From Synechococcus elongatus PCC 11801 (lineage in GTDB: Bacteria; Cyanobacteriota; Cyanobacteriia; Synechococcales; Synechococcaceae), in contig NZ_CP030139.2 in NCBI RefSeq assembly GCF_003846445.2, forward strand, positions 1,839,223 to 1,903,222: a stretch of DNA of 64,000 nucleotides, read 5' to 3'. How positions within the stretch are numbered: the stretch's first letter is position 1; every line of letters starts with the position of its first letter. Below, piece after piece: positions 1 to 8,398 of the stretch. Under the pieces are notes generated by a model. It did no database searches. It saw nothing but the letters and a program-made list of their open reading frames with translations, and was not told where the DNA came from. Made by a program: the position numbers and the translations under genes.

Positions 1-1044
1 GGCCGCGCCCAGAATCAGATAGGCCGCCAATAACAGACAACCTTCCAACCAGTCCGATCGCCCGTCAATGCTAATCAAGTTACTGACCGCGACAGCGACC
101 ACGACGGCAACTAGCTCAAACAGGTTGAAGCTGAGATCCAGCGGATGACCAAATAGGGGGCCCAGCAGCACCAACAGTGGCGCAACGAAGAGAGCAACCA
201 GCAGGGTTGAACCGAGAGCCACCGAAACCGACAGATCCATGTTGTCCTTGCGCGCCACGCTGACAGCGGTGACATATTCCGCTGCGCCACCCAGCAGGGG
301 CAGCAAAATCACGCCGGTAAACAGGGGCGACAGACCGACTTTTTCAGTGACGGACTCAACCACGCCGACAAAAATTTCTGATTCGTAAGCCACAGCAAGG
401 GTTGCAGCCGCTAGGACACCCACCCAAAGCACCAGGTTGGGGCGATCGCCGCTGTGCTCATGTTCAGTCACGCCCACATCGTAGAGACTGCGGTGGGTTT
501 TGAGGGAGAACAGGAGTGTCAGACCATAGACCGCCAGCAGAATCCAAGCGACAAACTGCGAGAATCCCAGTTCAGAGGGCGGTGTATCACCGCCGGTCGC
601 GATCGCCAGCGTCGGCAAGAGAATGGCGAGAACCGCCAAGGTCATCGCAGAGCCATTAACCCGTGCCACCACCGGCTTGAAGGTTTGTTCTTGACGACCA
701 ATGCCGCCCACCAGCATCGACAAGCCCATCGCCAGCAGGAGGTTGCTGATAATCGTGCCGGTAATACTGGCTTTGACGATATCGACTAAACCTGCCCGTA
801 GCGCGACCACCGCAATGATCAGCTCCGTTGCATTGCCAAAAACAGCATTCAATAGTGCGCCGATCGAAGGCCCCACAACGACTGCAATTTCTTCCGTGGC
901 AGTGCTCAGCCAAATTGCCAAGGGCACGATCGCCAGCGCCGAGGTTACAAAAATCGCGCCTTCACCCCAGTGCAGCCATTCCGCCGCGATCGAGATCGGC
1001 ACAAAGATCAACAAACCAAACGAGATCAGCGACTTAATCGACAT
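1..1044 (-). CDS. Ca2+/H+ antiporter (CaCA/CAX family), 3' end cut by window edge
   Basis: Integral membrane cation/proton exchanger that would move Ca2+ out of the cytoplasm against H+. 348 residues are visible from an ATG at 1044; the frame is still open at base 1, so only the C-terminal tip is missing (family length is about 360-370). Both alpha-repeat signatures of the family are present: GNATE at residues 70-74 and GGAAEYVTA at 252-260, each in a run of hydrophobic helices, with a hydrophilic acidic linker near residues 185-203 (EHEHSGD). Long hydrophobic segments fill the rest. Family membership is clear; ion specificity is inferred. Confidence 0.9.
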   Translation of the reverse strand, partial: MSIKSLISFGLLIFVPISIAAEWLHWGEGAIFVTSALAIVPLAIWLSTATEEIAVVVGPSIGALLNAVFGNATELIIAVVALRAGLVDIVKASITGTIISNLLLAMGLSMLVGGIGRQEQTFKPVVARVNGSAMTLAVLAILLPTLAIATGGDTPPSELGFSQFVAWILLAVYGLTLLFSLKTHRSLYDVGVTEHEHSGDRPNLVLWVGVLAAATLAVAYESEIFVGVVESVTEKVGLSPLFTGVILLPLLGGAAEYVTAVSVARKDNMDLSVSVALGSTLLVALFVAPLLVLLGPLFGHPLDLSFNLFELVAVVVAVAVSNLISIDGRSDWLEGCLLLAAYLILGAA

Positions 1045-1103
1045 GGAGCAAGCCAAGTAGCTGCGCCTTATTCTGACGGTAGAAGTCCCTTCTGCGAAGA
1101 GGA

Positions 1104-2294
1104 CTAGCGCTGGCTACCCGTCTTAATCCCACTTTCTTGTGGGCGGGGTGGCGTGATTCCTCGTTGCTGAAGCTGGCGATCGAGATTGTGCAGCAATTCC
1201 AGATCGGCTTCAGGGAAGGGCTGAGTGCGATCGCGGAGGAAGGCAAAGGCTTGGCGGACGGCTTCAGGGCCCGCCGCGATCGGGGCTTCAAAGTGGCAGG
1301 GCACGATTCGCTCAAACGGCCATTGGCAAATGCGATTAACCCAATCCCAAGTCACATCTGGCGATTGCTTGAGAATCAGCTCCTGCAGAATTGGCGCAAC
1401 AAAGGGCGTTCCGGCAGCAGGTAGCTTTTGGAATGACTGCTGCCAATCGGCGTTCCAGCGGAAAGGATACAGTCCCCAGTAAGCACGGCGCGATCGCTCG
1501 GGCGCTTGTCCTGCCTCTTTGACACTCTGCCAAAGCGAGGTGACTTCGAGGGCACTCGGGCGGAAGTAGAGACTGAACAATACTGTGCGTTGCCAACCCT
1601 GACGGCGGCGTTCTGGCGTATCTTCCCAAGCTTGATCGACGCGATTGCGGCTGTGGAAGAGCAGGGGCCAGGGATCCAGCTGGGCGATCGCGGGCGGCTC
1701 AGGCTGAATCGCGATTAGCGTGTCAGTGAGCAGCAAGCTGCGACTGGGGCGGTGAAAGAGCGCGATTTCTTCAAAGGGGCCAGGACCGAGATTGATTGGG
1801 CCAAGTCGCGCCCACTCAAACTCCTCCGCTAGCACTCCTTGAGAATCGGTGAGGAAACGAGTGCGATCGCGGGGAACCCCTAGCCAGTGCAGCGGTAGTC
1901 TCAGCGGAAAGCTCCATTGATCCGGTGCAACCCAAATTGTGGCGCTGGGGAAGGCACGGGCAAACGGCCCCACAAAGACCTTATGTTCGAGTCCGGAGCT
2001 CGTCGGCAGGACAATATGCTGCACTGCGCCGTAGCGATTTTCTAAGGCTTGCAGTTGCCGACAACATTCAGTTGTGGGGGCGATCGGGGCATAGACCAGC
2101 AGACCCCCGCGATGGAGTCGCACCACCGTCATCCGAATCGGCACTGCGACGTAGAGCACCCCTTGCAATTGCTCAAATACCCACAGCTGACTTGGCAGAA
2201 TTTCCCGACAGAGCGTCTGGCGCTGCCCATAGGGATAGAGCGGCAGCAGCGGCCAGAGCGGCCAGTTCCGGTCAGCAGTGTGCGAAGTGATCAT
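1104..2294 (-). CDS. DUF4336 domain protein
   Basis: 396-residue soluble protein that I place in the DUF4336 family (conserved in cyanobacteria and plastid-bearing eukaryotes, no established function). I chose the ATG at 2294 (MITSHTADRNW) because the longer open frame would run into the divergent hydrolase gene. It is rich in Trp and Pro, with a conserved-looking N-terminal half (WVFEQLQG, TVVRLHRGGLLVYAPIAPT, LPTSSGLEHKVFVGPFAR). DUF4336 proteins have been described as resembling a metallo-beta-lactamase fold, but no full HxHxDH motif is visible here, so hydrolase activity should not be assumed. It is divergently transcribed from the next gene across about 100 bp. Confidence 0.75.
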   Translation of the reverse strand: MITSHTADRNWPLWPLLPLYPYGQRQTLCREILPSQLWVFEQLQGVLYVAVPIRMTVVRLHRGGLLVYAPIAPTTECCRQLQALENRYGAVQHIVLPTSSGLEHKVFVGPFARAFPSATIWVAPDQWSFPLRLPLHWLGVPRDRTRFLTDSQGVLAEEFEWARLGPINLGPGPFEEIALFHRPSRSLLLTDTLIAIQPEPPAIAQLDPWPLLFHSRNRVDQAWEDTPERRRQGWQRTVLFSLYFRPSALEVTSLWQSVKEAGQAPERSRRAYWGLYPFRWNADWQQSFQKLPAAGTPFVAPILQELILKQSPDVTWDWVNRICQWPFERIVPCHFEAPIAAGPEAVRQAFAFLRDRTQPFPEADLELLHNLDRQLQQRGITPPRPQESGIKTGSQR

Positions 2295-2393
2295 CCCAGC
2301 GTTTGGTGGTGCCCGATCGATTGTAGAAGCAGCCACAGATGCTCCTTCCAGAAGCGACAAAATGGAAGCTGATCTCTGCCGCTGGTTTGAAGG

Positions 2394-4049
2394 TTGATTC
2401 CTGTGAAGCCACTGCACCAGCCTCTTTGCCGCTTACATTCCTTAGCAAGAATTCGCTTTCGTTTCAGGCGATCGCTCTGGAGTGGTGGACTCGCATTGGG
2501 GCTCTGGGGTGCGATCGCCTTGCCCAGTCGTCCAGCAGAAATCCTGCGGGTGACTTGGGCAGACACGAACCTTGATTTGCCGGTTTCTGTCCTCGAAACT
2601 TTCCAGAAAACGGGTCGCTTCGATCGCGGCTTTGGCTTTTTAAATGTGTTGGTTCCCGAAACCACCTTGAAGGAAGCCCGCAATGCGCTCAGGGCCAGAC
2701 TACCGCTAGCACCAGAGGTGTTGCGGCCGGTGTTGACTAACACTGACACCCTCGAAATTTTTCTGCAGCAAGTCGGCAGCCTCATTCGGCCAGAGCCGGG
2801 CGAATCGGGTGCGGCAGCACTCAAGCAAGCACTCCTGACCGCTAGTGAACAGCCTCAAGGGTTGACCCTAATTGGACTGATCCAATCCTTTCCGGGGCCA
2901 TTAATCCAGATTGACTTAGATACAGGACTGAGGTTGTTTCGGCAAATTCGGGCACTCGAAGCAGAGACGGGAGCAATGCTGAAGGCGATCGCGGCGCAGA
3001 TGCAGCAGCAAGCTACCGTCACCACTGGGGACTACCAGCCTGCGCAACGCGGCTCTTACACGGTGCGCCAGCAAAGCTGGGACTGGGTGGACCGCGATCG
3101 CGATCGCCGAGTCCCCACCACGATTTACTGGCCCGATCGTCAAGGACTGTCCTTACCGTTGGTGGTCATCTCCCATGGGCTGGGCGAGGATCGCGGCAAC
3201 TTCGCCTACCTCGCGCAGTTTTTGGCCAGCCACGGATTTGTCGTCGTGCTGCCCGAACATCTCAACAGTTCCTCTCGCCAATTTGCTTCGGCTGCAGCCG
3301 GCTTTGCCAATCCCCCTGGGCCGCAAGAGGCGATCGATCGCCCTCAAGACATCCGTTTTGTTCTCGATCGTTTGGTGCTAGAGCCGCAATGGCGCAATCG
3401 GGTCAATATCCGTCGGGTGGCGGTAATCGGTCATTCCTACGGCGGCGTGACAGCGTTGATGCTGGCGGGAGCAGTGATTGAACCTGAGAAAATTCGTGCG
3501 GCTTGCAGCGCCGTCGATCGCCTGATGCTGGTGCCATCAGCGTCGTTGCAGTGCAGTCTGGGGCGCTTACCCCGCGATCGCTATGATCTGCGTGACCCTC
3601 GCGTCGTGGCGATTCTGCCGATCAGTCCTTTTGCCAGCCAAGTGTTTGAACCCAAGGCGCTCAACCAAGTGCAGGTGCCAACCTTGCTCTGGAGCGGTAG
3701 CGCCGATTTGATTGTGCCGACCTTGGCCGAGGCGATTCAGCCCTTCCAGCACTTGGGTAGCCCCAACAAGCATCTGGTGATCGCCCTCAATGCCACTCAC
3801 TTCTCCGTGTTGGGCGAGAGTCAAGGACCGGCAACACGTTTGCCACCTGCTTTGCTTGGACCCTCGCCCGAGTTGGGGCGCCGTGCTCTGAAGCAAGTAA
3901 GCCTCTCGTTTTTGCAGACCTATTTGCTTGGCCAACGCCAAGCGAAGGCCGGCTTGACGCCTGCTGCCGCTGAGCAATTATCCAATCCAGTGATGCCGTT
4001 GTTGTTTAGCGAGCAGCTACCGCCAGCGGCGATCGCGCAGCAGAACTGA
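2394..4049 (+). CDS. secreted alpha/beta hydrolase with N-terminal DUF1400
   Basis: 551 residues. The N-terminus has arginines followed by a hydrophobic stretch (about residues 24-44) like a signal peptide or anchor, so a periplasmic location is likely. Residues about 45-170 match the cyanobacterial DUF1400 domain. Residues about 230-540 form an alpha/beta hydrolase of the dienelactone-hydrolase/PAF-acetylhydrolase type: nucleophile elbow GHSYGG with Ser348, an acid in SGSADLIVP and a late His in NATHFSV. The substrate is unknown; a lipid or ester is plausible. No ATG precedes the signal sequence; the start is TTG 2394 or GTG 2403. The last 44 bp overlap the 3' end of the convergent aldo/keto reductase gene. 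Confidence 0.82.
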   Translation: MIPVKPLHQPLCRLHSLARIRFRFRRSLWSGGLALGLWGAIALPSRPAEILRVTWADTNLDLPVSVLETFQKTGRFDRGFGFLNVLVPETTLKEARNALRARLPLAPEVLRPVLTNTDTLEIFLQQVGSLIRPEPGESGAAALKQALLTASEQPQGLTLIGLIQSFPGPLIQIDLDTGLRLFRQIRALEAETGAMLKAIAAQMQQQATVTTGDYQPAQRGSYTVRQQSWDWVDRDRDRRVPTTIYWPDRQGLSLPLVVISHGLGEDRGNFAYLAQFLASHGFVVVLPEHLNSSSRQFASAAAGFANPPGPQEAIDRPQDIRFVLDRLVLEPQWRNRVNIRRVAVIGHSYGGVTALMLAGAVIEPEKIRAACSAVDRLMLVPSASLQCSLGRLPRDRYDLRDPRVVAILPISPFASQVFEPKALNQVQVPTLLWSGSADLIVPTLAEAIQPFQHLGSPNKHLVIALNATHFSVLGESQGPATRLPPALLGPSPELGRRALKQVSLSFLQTYLLGQRQAKAGLTPAAAEQLSNPVMPLLFSEQLPPAAIAQQN

Positions 4050-4986
4050 GCTGGGACAGGCTCGCCACATCTTCGGGGCTGAGTTGCCAGCCAAGAGCAC
4101 CCGCATTGTCTTTAGCTTGCGCAGGCGATTTCGCACCGGGAATCGGGATGACGTTGCCTTGGGCAATCAGCCAGTTCAAGGCGACTTGCGGAATCGTGCG
4201 ATCGTAGCGATCGGCTAGAGCAGCCAATTGATCGAGTAATGGCTGTAGTTTTTCCAGCGATTGCGATCGGAATTGTGGATTGATCTTGCGGGCACCTGTG
4301 GGGCGCAAGTCTGCTTCCGAGCGATATTTGCCGGTTAGCAAGCCCTGTGCCAGCGGACAGTAGGCCAAGATCGTCACACCGAGTTCACGAGCGGCAGCAA
4401 GGCTACCATTCGTTTCAATCCGGCGTTCTAGCAGCGAGTACTGCACCTGATTAACAGCGAGGGGAACACCCTGCTCAGCCAGAAGGGCATGAGCCTGCCG
4501 CAGTTGTTGAGCGTTGTAGTTGCTGACGCCGATCGCCTGAATTTGACCGCGTTTGACCGCCGTTGCAAGGGTTTTGAGGATCGTGGTCTGTCCCAGCAGA
4601 AAAGCGGGTGGCCAGTGGACTTGATAGAGTTCGACACTCTGGCGCTGCAGCCGTTCGAGGCTTTGATCCAGTGCCTTTTGCACCGATCGGCTCCCGAATC
4701 GCCAAGGAATCGGGAAGTACTTGGTGGCAATTTGGGCGGGTTGAGCCGTTTGCTGCAGACAGCGCCCCAGAATCCGCTCCGATTCACCGAGGCCGTAGAC
4801 TTCGGCGGTGTCGAAGAAGCTGACTCCAGTAGCGATCGCCGCTGCAAAAGTTTCCTGCAACTGTGCTTCGTCGTAGTCCTTGCCGTAGGTCCAGTAGAGA
4901 CTGTCGCCCCAGGCCCAAGTGCCGATGCCGAGGGCGGAAACCGTGGGTCCGTCGGGACCGAGCTGACAAGTCGTTGCGATCGTCAT
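4006..4986 (-). CDS. aldo/keto reductase
   Basis: 326-residue NAD(P)H-dependent oxidoreductase of the aldo/keto reductase superfamily, a (beta/alpha)8 barrel. The conserved tetrad can be read: Asp in FFDTAEVYG, Tyr in VYGLGESE, Lys in IATKYFP and His in LYQVHWP. The C-terminal NADPH-binding segment has IPIPGAKSPAQA. The start is the ATG at 4986 (MTIATTCQLG); the frame stays open upstream, but that extension reads into the bioF leader and lacks family similarity. The substrate cannot be inferred. The 3' end overlaps the hydrolase gene on the other strand by 44 bp, and the gene is divergent from the biotin operon. Confidence 0.9.
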   Translation of the reverse strand: MTIATTCQLGPDGPTVSALGIGTWAWGDSLYWTYGKDYDEAQLQETFAAAIATGVSFFDTAEVYGLGESERILGRCLQQTAQPAQIATKYFPIPWRFGSRSVQKALDQSLERLQRQSVELYQVHWPPAFLLGQTTILKTLATAVKRGQIQAIGVSNYNAQQLRQAHALLAEQGVPLAVNQVQYSLLERRIETNGSLAAARELGVTILAYCPLAQGLLTGKYRSEADLRPTGARKINPQFRSQSLEKLQPLLDQLAALADRYDRTIPQVALNWLIAQGNVIPIPGAKSPAQAKDNAGALGWQLSPEDVASLSQLSSAARSPLAVAAR

Positions 4987-5113
4987 GGAGCTGCTCAGAA
5001 TCTGCCTTTCACGATAGACGGCTGGGACGGCAGGCTGTCTGTCGCCTCGGACGCAGTCGCAGGGAAAAGCGATCGCGGCTTTAGGATCGGAGAGCTGAGG
5101 CGGTTGGGATGCT

Positions 5114-6277
5114 GTGGGCGATCGCGGAGTGGCGAAATGGGCGTTTGTGGAGGCGGCCTTCCAGAAGCGCGGGCCGTCGAATCGGCGATCGCTGCGGGAG
5201 TTTGCGCCGGAGGCAGGGCCGTATTTGCGGCAGGGCGATCGCCCCTTGCTGGATTTCAGCAGCAATGACTATTTGGGCTTGGCTCAGGATCCGCGCTTGA
5301 TTGCGGCGGCGACGGAAGCGACGCGGCGCTACGGCACGGGAGCGATGGCTTCGCGCTTAGTCTGCGGTAGTTTTCCGCTGCATCAGCAACTGGAAGCAAC
5401 GTTGGCGGAATTTAGTCGGCGGGAAGCGGCGCTGCTATTCAGTTCCGGCTATCAGGCGAATGCAACCTTGCTGCCGACTTTGTTCGATCGCCAATCCCTT
5501 GTCTTGGTCGATCGCTTGGCCCACAACAGTCTGTTGTTTGGCATCCAAGCCAGCAAAGCCCAGTGGCGGCGCTATCGCCACAACGATTACGACCATTTGG
5601 AGCAGCTGCTCCAGCAGGCTCCGGCAGGCGTCCGGCGCGGCATCGTCAGCGAAACGGTGTTCAGCATGGATGGCGATCGCACGGCGGTCGATCGCTTGGC
5701 TGATCTGGCCGATCGCTATGGCGCGATTCTCTACTTGGATGATGCGCACGCGCTAGGGGTACTGGGGCCAGAAGGCAGTGGCTTGGCACTGCGGCACCCG
5801 CGAGTGGATGTGGCAGTTGGCACCTTTGGCAAAGCCTGTGGATCGGCAGGGGCGTTTGTGGTGGCCTCGCGATCGCTCTGTGATTACTGGATCAACACTT
5901 GTCCGGGGCTGATTTATACGACGGCGATCGCCCCGCCAGTTGTAGCTGCAGCTTTGGCTGCCGTGCAGTTATTACCGGAGTTGGAACCGGAACGGCAACA
6001 TTTGCAGGCGATCGCAGCAGAATTACGACAGGCTTGTCGCGATCGCGGCTGGGATTGTGGGCCGTCAGAGACGCAGATTGTGCCGCTACTAGTGGGTGAG
6101 TCTGAGCAAGCCTTGACCCTAGCGCAGCGACTGGAGGCGGCGGGCATTTTGGCGATGGCGATTCGCCCCCCAACGGTGCCCGTTGGGACAGCGCGTTTAC
6201 GGCTGGTGCTACGCAGCGATCATCAACCCGAGCATCTGCAGCAGCTTGTGACGGCACTGAGTGAGGGCTGGGTATGA
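5114..6277 (+). CDS. bioF: 8-amino-7-oxononanoate synthase
   Basis: PLP enzyme that condenses pimeloyl-ACP with L-alanine to give 8-amino-7-oxononanoate, the first ring-assembly step of biotin synthesis. 387 residues from GTG 5114, close to the usual 384; GTG 5129 is an alternative and no ATG is available in frame after the stop at 5096. It shows LDFSSNDYLGL near residue 47, the LDDAHALGVLG cofactor motif, and the PLP lysine K240 in TFGKACGSAG. It is the first gene of a five-gene biotin operon, and its stop overlaps the next start by 4 bp (ATGA). Promoter signals should lie in the 127 bp shared with the divergent aldo/keto reductase gene. Confidence 0.95.
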   Translation: MGDRGVAKWAFVEAAFQKRGPSNRRSLREFAPEAGPYLRQGDRPLLDFSSNDYLGLAQDPRLIAAATEATRRYGTGAMASRLVCGSFPLHQQLEATLAEFSRREAALLFSSGYQANATLLPTLFDRQSLVLVDRLAHNSLLFGIQASKAQWRRYRHNDYDHLEQLLQQAPAGVRRGIVSETVFSMDGDRTAVDRLADLADRYGAILYLDDAHALGVLGPEGSGLALRHPRVDVAVGTFGKACGSAGAFVVASRSLCDYWINTCPGLIYTTAIAPPVVAAALAAVQLLPELEPERQHLQAIAAELRQACRDRGWDCGPSETQIVPLLVGESEQALTLAQRLEAAGILAMAIRPPTVPVGTARLRLVLRSDHQPEHLQQLVTALSEGWV

Positions 6278-6942
6278 GTCGTTGGTCGGTGCTGGCTTTT
6301 CATGGCTGGGGCTGGTCAGCGGCGAGCTGGCAGCCTTGGCAGAACTGGTTCACTGCACAGGGGGCAGACTTTTGGGCGGGCGATCGCGGCTATTGGGGAT
6401 CGCCGCAGTGGGAGTGGCCGCAGTTGGGCGATCGCCTTTGGTTGCTGACCCATTCCTGGGGGCTGCATTGGCTCCCACCAGAGCTTGTAGCGCGGGCAGA
6501 CTGTCTGATCTGCTGGGGTGGCTTTACGGCCTATCATCCGGAGCAAGAACCAGCGCGAAGTCAGTCTCAGCATGCGTTAGGGCAATTACGAGCCGCGATC
6601 GCAGCCGATCCACTCGCTGGATTGCAGGGTTTTTATCGTCAGTGCTACCGACCGCAAACCGCGCCTGAGTTACCAGCGATCGCCCCCGATCGCGATCGCT
6701 TGTTGGCAGATTTGGAGCAGCTCGATCGCAGTCAACTGACAGTGAAACCGTTGCTGCAGATTCCGCAGCGGTTGCTGCTGCATGGCGAGAGCGATCGCAT
6801 TGTGCCGATTGAACGAGCACAGGCTTTGGTGGCTCAGTTGCAGCCCACGGCTTGGAAATTCTGGCCGCGCCAAGGTCATGCCCTGCCGGTCACAGCGATC
6901 GCAGATTGTCAGCAATGGATCCAAGCGGTGGTGGTGGAATGA
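6274..6942 (+). CDS. bioK: pimeloyl-ACP methyl ester esterase, BioK type
   Basis: 222-residue alpha/beta hydrolase between bioF and bioC with 4-bp ATGA overlaps on both sides. In cyanobacteria the BioH role, cleaving pimeloyl-ACP methyl ester to pimeloyl-ACP, is done by BioK in the order bioF-bioK-bioC-bioD-bioA, exactly the order seen here. The sequence gives a catalytic triad: Ser61 in LLTHSWG (an elbow with Thr in place of the usual first Gly), Asp174 in GESDRIVP and His202 in RQGHALP. An oxyanion element HGWGW lies at residues 10-14. The short length also resembles BioG. The reaction is inferred from position and fold; BioK rather than BioG or BioH is my best reading. Confidence 0.82.
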   Translation: MSRWSVLAFHGWGWSAASWQPWQNWFTAQGADFWAGDRGYWGSPQWEWPQLGDRLWLLTHSWGLHWLPPELVARADCLICWGGFTAYHPEQEPARSQSQHALGQLRAAIAADPLAGLQGFYRQCYRPQTAPELPAIAPDRDRLLADLEQLDRSQLTVKPLLQIPQRLLLHGESDRIVPIERAQALVAQLQPTAWKFWPRQGHALPVTAIADCQQWIQAVVVE

Positions 6943-7760
6943 GTGCGCTCACACCCGCAGAAATTGGTCAGCAGTTTGGCGCAGCAGCGGCGACCTATGA
7001 GTCGGTGGCGATCGCGCAGAAAGTCGCGGTTGATTACCTGAGTGCAGCTTTTCGCGGGATTGAACTGCCGGCAGGCCCGATCCTCGAAATTGGCTGCGGT
7101 ACAGGATTACTCAGTCGGAAACTGCAACAGACGTGGCCCGATCGCCCCTTAATTTGCTCCGATATTTCGCCAGCGATGTTGGCGGCTTGTGAGCAGAATT
7201 TGCCGCGATCGCCCCAACTACAATTCCAAGTTTTGGATGGGGCGACCGTTCGTCCAGAACCAACCTATGCCGCGATCGCCAGTAGCTTCGCCCTGCAATG
7301 GCTGCCGGATCCGATCGCCAGTTTGCAGCGTTGGCAAGCGGCTCTCCTTTCCGGTGGTTGGTTGTTCATTGCGGTGCCGACAGCAGGGAGTTTTCAGATT
7401 TGGCGACAGCTGTGCGAGCAGTTGCAGATTCCCTTTACAGGCCATCCACTGCCAGAAGCCGCAGAGCTGCAAGTCGTCCTGTCGCGATCGGGACAATTGC
7501 TGCAAGGGACTTGCGATCGCCTGACGTTGCCCTTGCCCAACGCCCGTAGTTTTTTCCGACAACTCAAAGAACTGGGAGCAACAGCAACGGCGGCACCAAC
7601 GCTCAATCCTGCTCAATTGCGCCGCCTCTGTCGGGCTTGGGATCAGCAAGCGCAACCGATTGAGCAAGAATTTTGGTGGGGACTTTGGCAAAAAACGCCG
7701 GTGCCTGCGGCGATCGCGCCGTTGGGCTGCCCTGATTCCCGTTGTTCTCTGCTGACCTAA
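6939..7760 (+). CDS. bioC: malonyl-ACP O-methyltransferase
   Basis: SAM-dependent methyltransferase that methylates the free carboxyl of malonyl-ACP, letting the fatty acid synthase build the pimeloyl chain. 273 residues from ATG 6939, which overlaps the bioK stop (ATGA). Motif I is ILEIGCGTGLL at residues 48-58, followed by the acidic SAM-ribose position in LICSDISP and the post-motif ASSFALQWLPDP that is typical of BioC. The C-terminus (WWGLWQKTPVPA onward) is slightly longer than in many homologues. The gene functions with bioK, which removes the methyl group once the chain is complete. Confidence 0.93.
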   Translation: MSALTPAEIGQQFGAAAATYESVAIAQKVAVDYLSAAFRGIELPAGPILEIGCGTGLLSRKLQQTWPDRPLICSDISPAMLAACEQNLPRSPQLQFQVLDGATVRPEPTYAAIASSFALQWLPDPIASLQRWQAALLSGGWLFIAVPTAGSFQIWRQLCEQLQIPFTGHPLPEAAELQVVLSRSGQLLQGTCDRLTLPLPNARSFFRQLKELGATATAAPTLNPAQLRRLCRAWDQQAQPIEQEFWWGLWQKTPVPAAIAPLGCPDSRCSLLT

Positions 7761-7765
7761 GCTGC

Positions 7766-8398
7766 ATGCCTCAGTTCGCGTTTCCCGATCGCTTCTTTGT
7801 GACTGGCACCGATACGGATGTCGGCAAAACGGTGGTTTCGGCCTTATTGGCAGCGGGTTTGGGCGCGAGCTACTGGAAGCCAGTGCAGTGTGGATTGGAA
7901 GGCTTGGGCGGCGATTGCGATCGCGTAGCGGCTTGGGCGGGGTTGACGCCCGATCGCGTTATTCCCGATCGCTACCGACTCGAAGCGCCACTGTCGCCTC
8001 ATTTGGCCTCGCGGCTGGAGCAGGTGCAGATCAACCTCCAAGATTTTCAACTGCCGGAAGTCTCGGGTCCGTTGCTTGTGGAAGGGGCGGGCGGTTTGCT
8101 GGTGCCCTTAAACGAGCGGGATTTGATTCTCGATTTGATTCGCCAGTTTCAGTTGCCGGTCGTGTTGGTGGCGCGTAGCAAGCTGGGGACGATTAATCAC
8201 ACGTTGCTCTCGATTGCGGCGCTGCGGGCAGCCGAGGTGCCGATTCTGGGCGTGGTCGTCAACGGCCCGCGCAACCCCGAGAATTGCGCTGCGATCGCCC
8301 ACTATGGCCAAGTGCCGATTTTGGCGGAGCTGGAACCCTTACCAGCGCTGAATCCGCAAATTCTCAAAGACACCTTCAACCAGCTTTTCCATGCCTAG
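7766..8398 (+). CDS. bioD: dethiobiotin synthetase
   Basis: ATP-dependent carboxylase that closes the ureido ring, turning 7,8-diaminopelargonate and CO2 into dethiobiotin. 210 residues from ATG 7766, five bases after the bioC stop; a TTG 24 bases upstream is in frame but less likely. The P-loop GTDTDVGKT lies at residues 14-22, and the substrate/metal motif VEGAGGLLVPL follows near residue 106. GTINHT and VVNGPRNP match the nucleotide-recognition segments of the family. The last 8 bp overlap the start of bioA. Confidence 0.95.
   Translation: MPQFAFPDRFFVTGTDTDVGKTVVSALLAAGLGASYWKPVQCGLEGLGGDCDRVAAWAGLTPDRVIPDRYRLEAPLSPHLASRLEQVQINLQDFQLPEVSGPLLVEGAGGLLVPLNERDLILDLIRQFQLPVVLVARSKLGTINHTLLSIAALRAAEVPILGVVVNGPRNPENCAAIAHYGQVPILAELEPLPALNPQILKDTFNQLFHA

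Noticed and set aside
2295-2417. N-terminal extension of the DUF4336 protein
   Set aside because: It would overlap the divergent hydrolase gene, and the segment is Gln/Ser-rich without conservation.
4489-5268. 259-codon plus-strand open frame opposite the aldo/keto reductase
   Set aside because: It is the complement of a well-conserved enzyme, has low-complexity Gly/Arg/Cys-rich composition and no family similarity; HIP1-rich, GC-rich DNA often leaves such antisense frames open.
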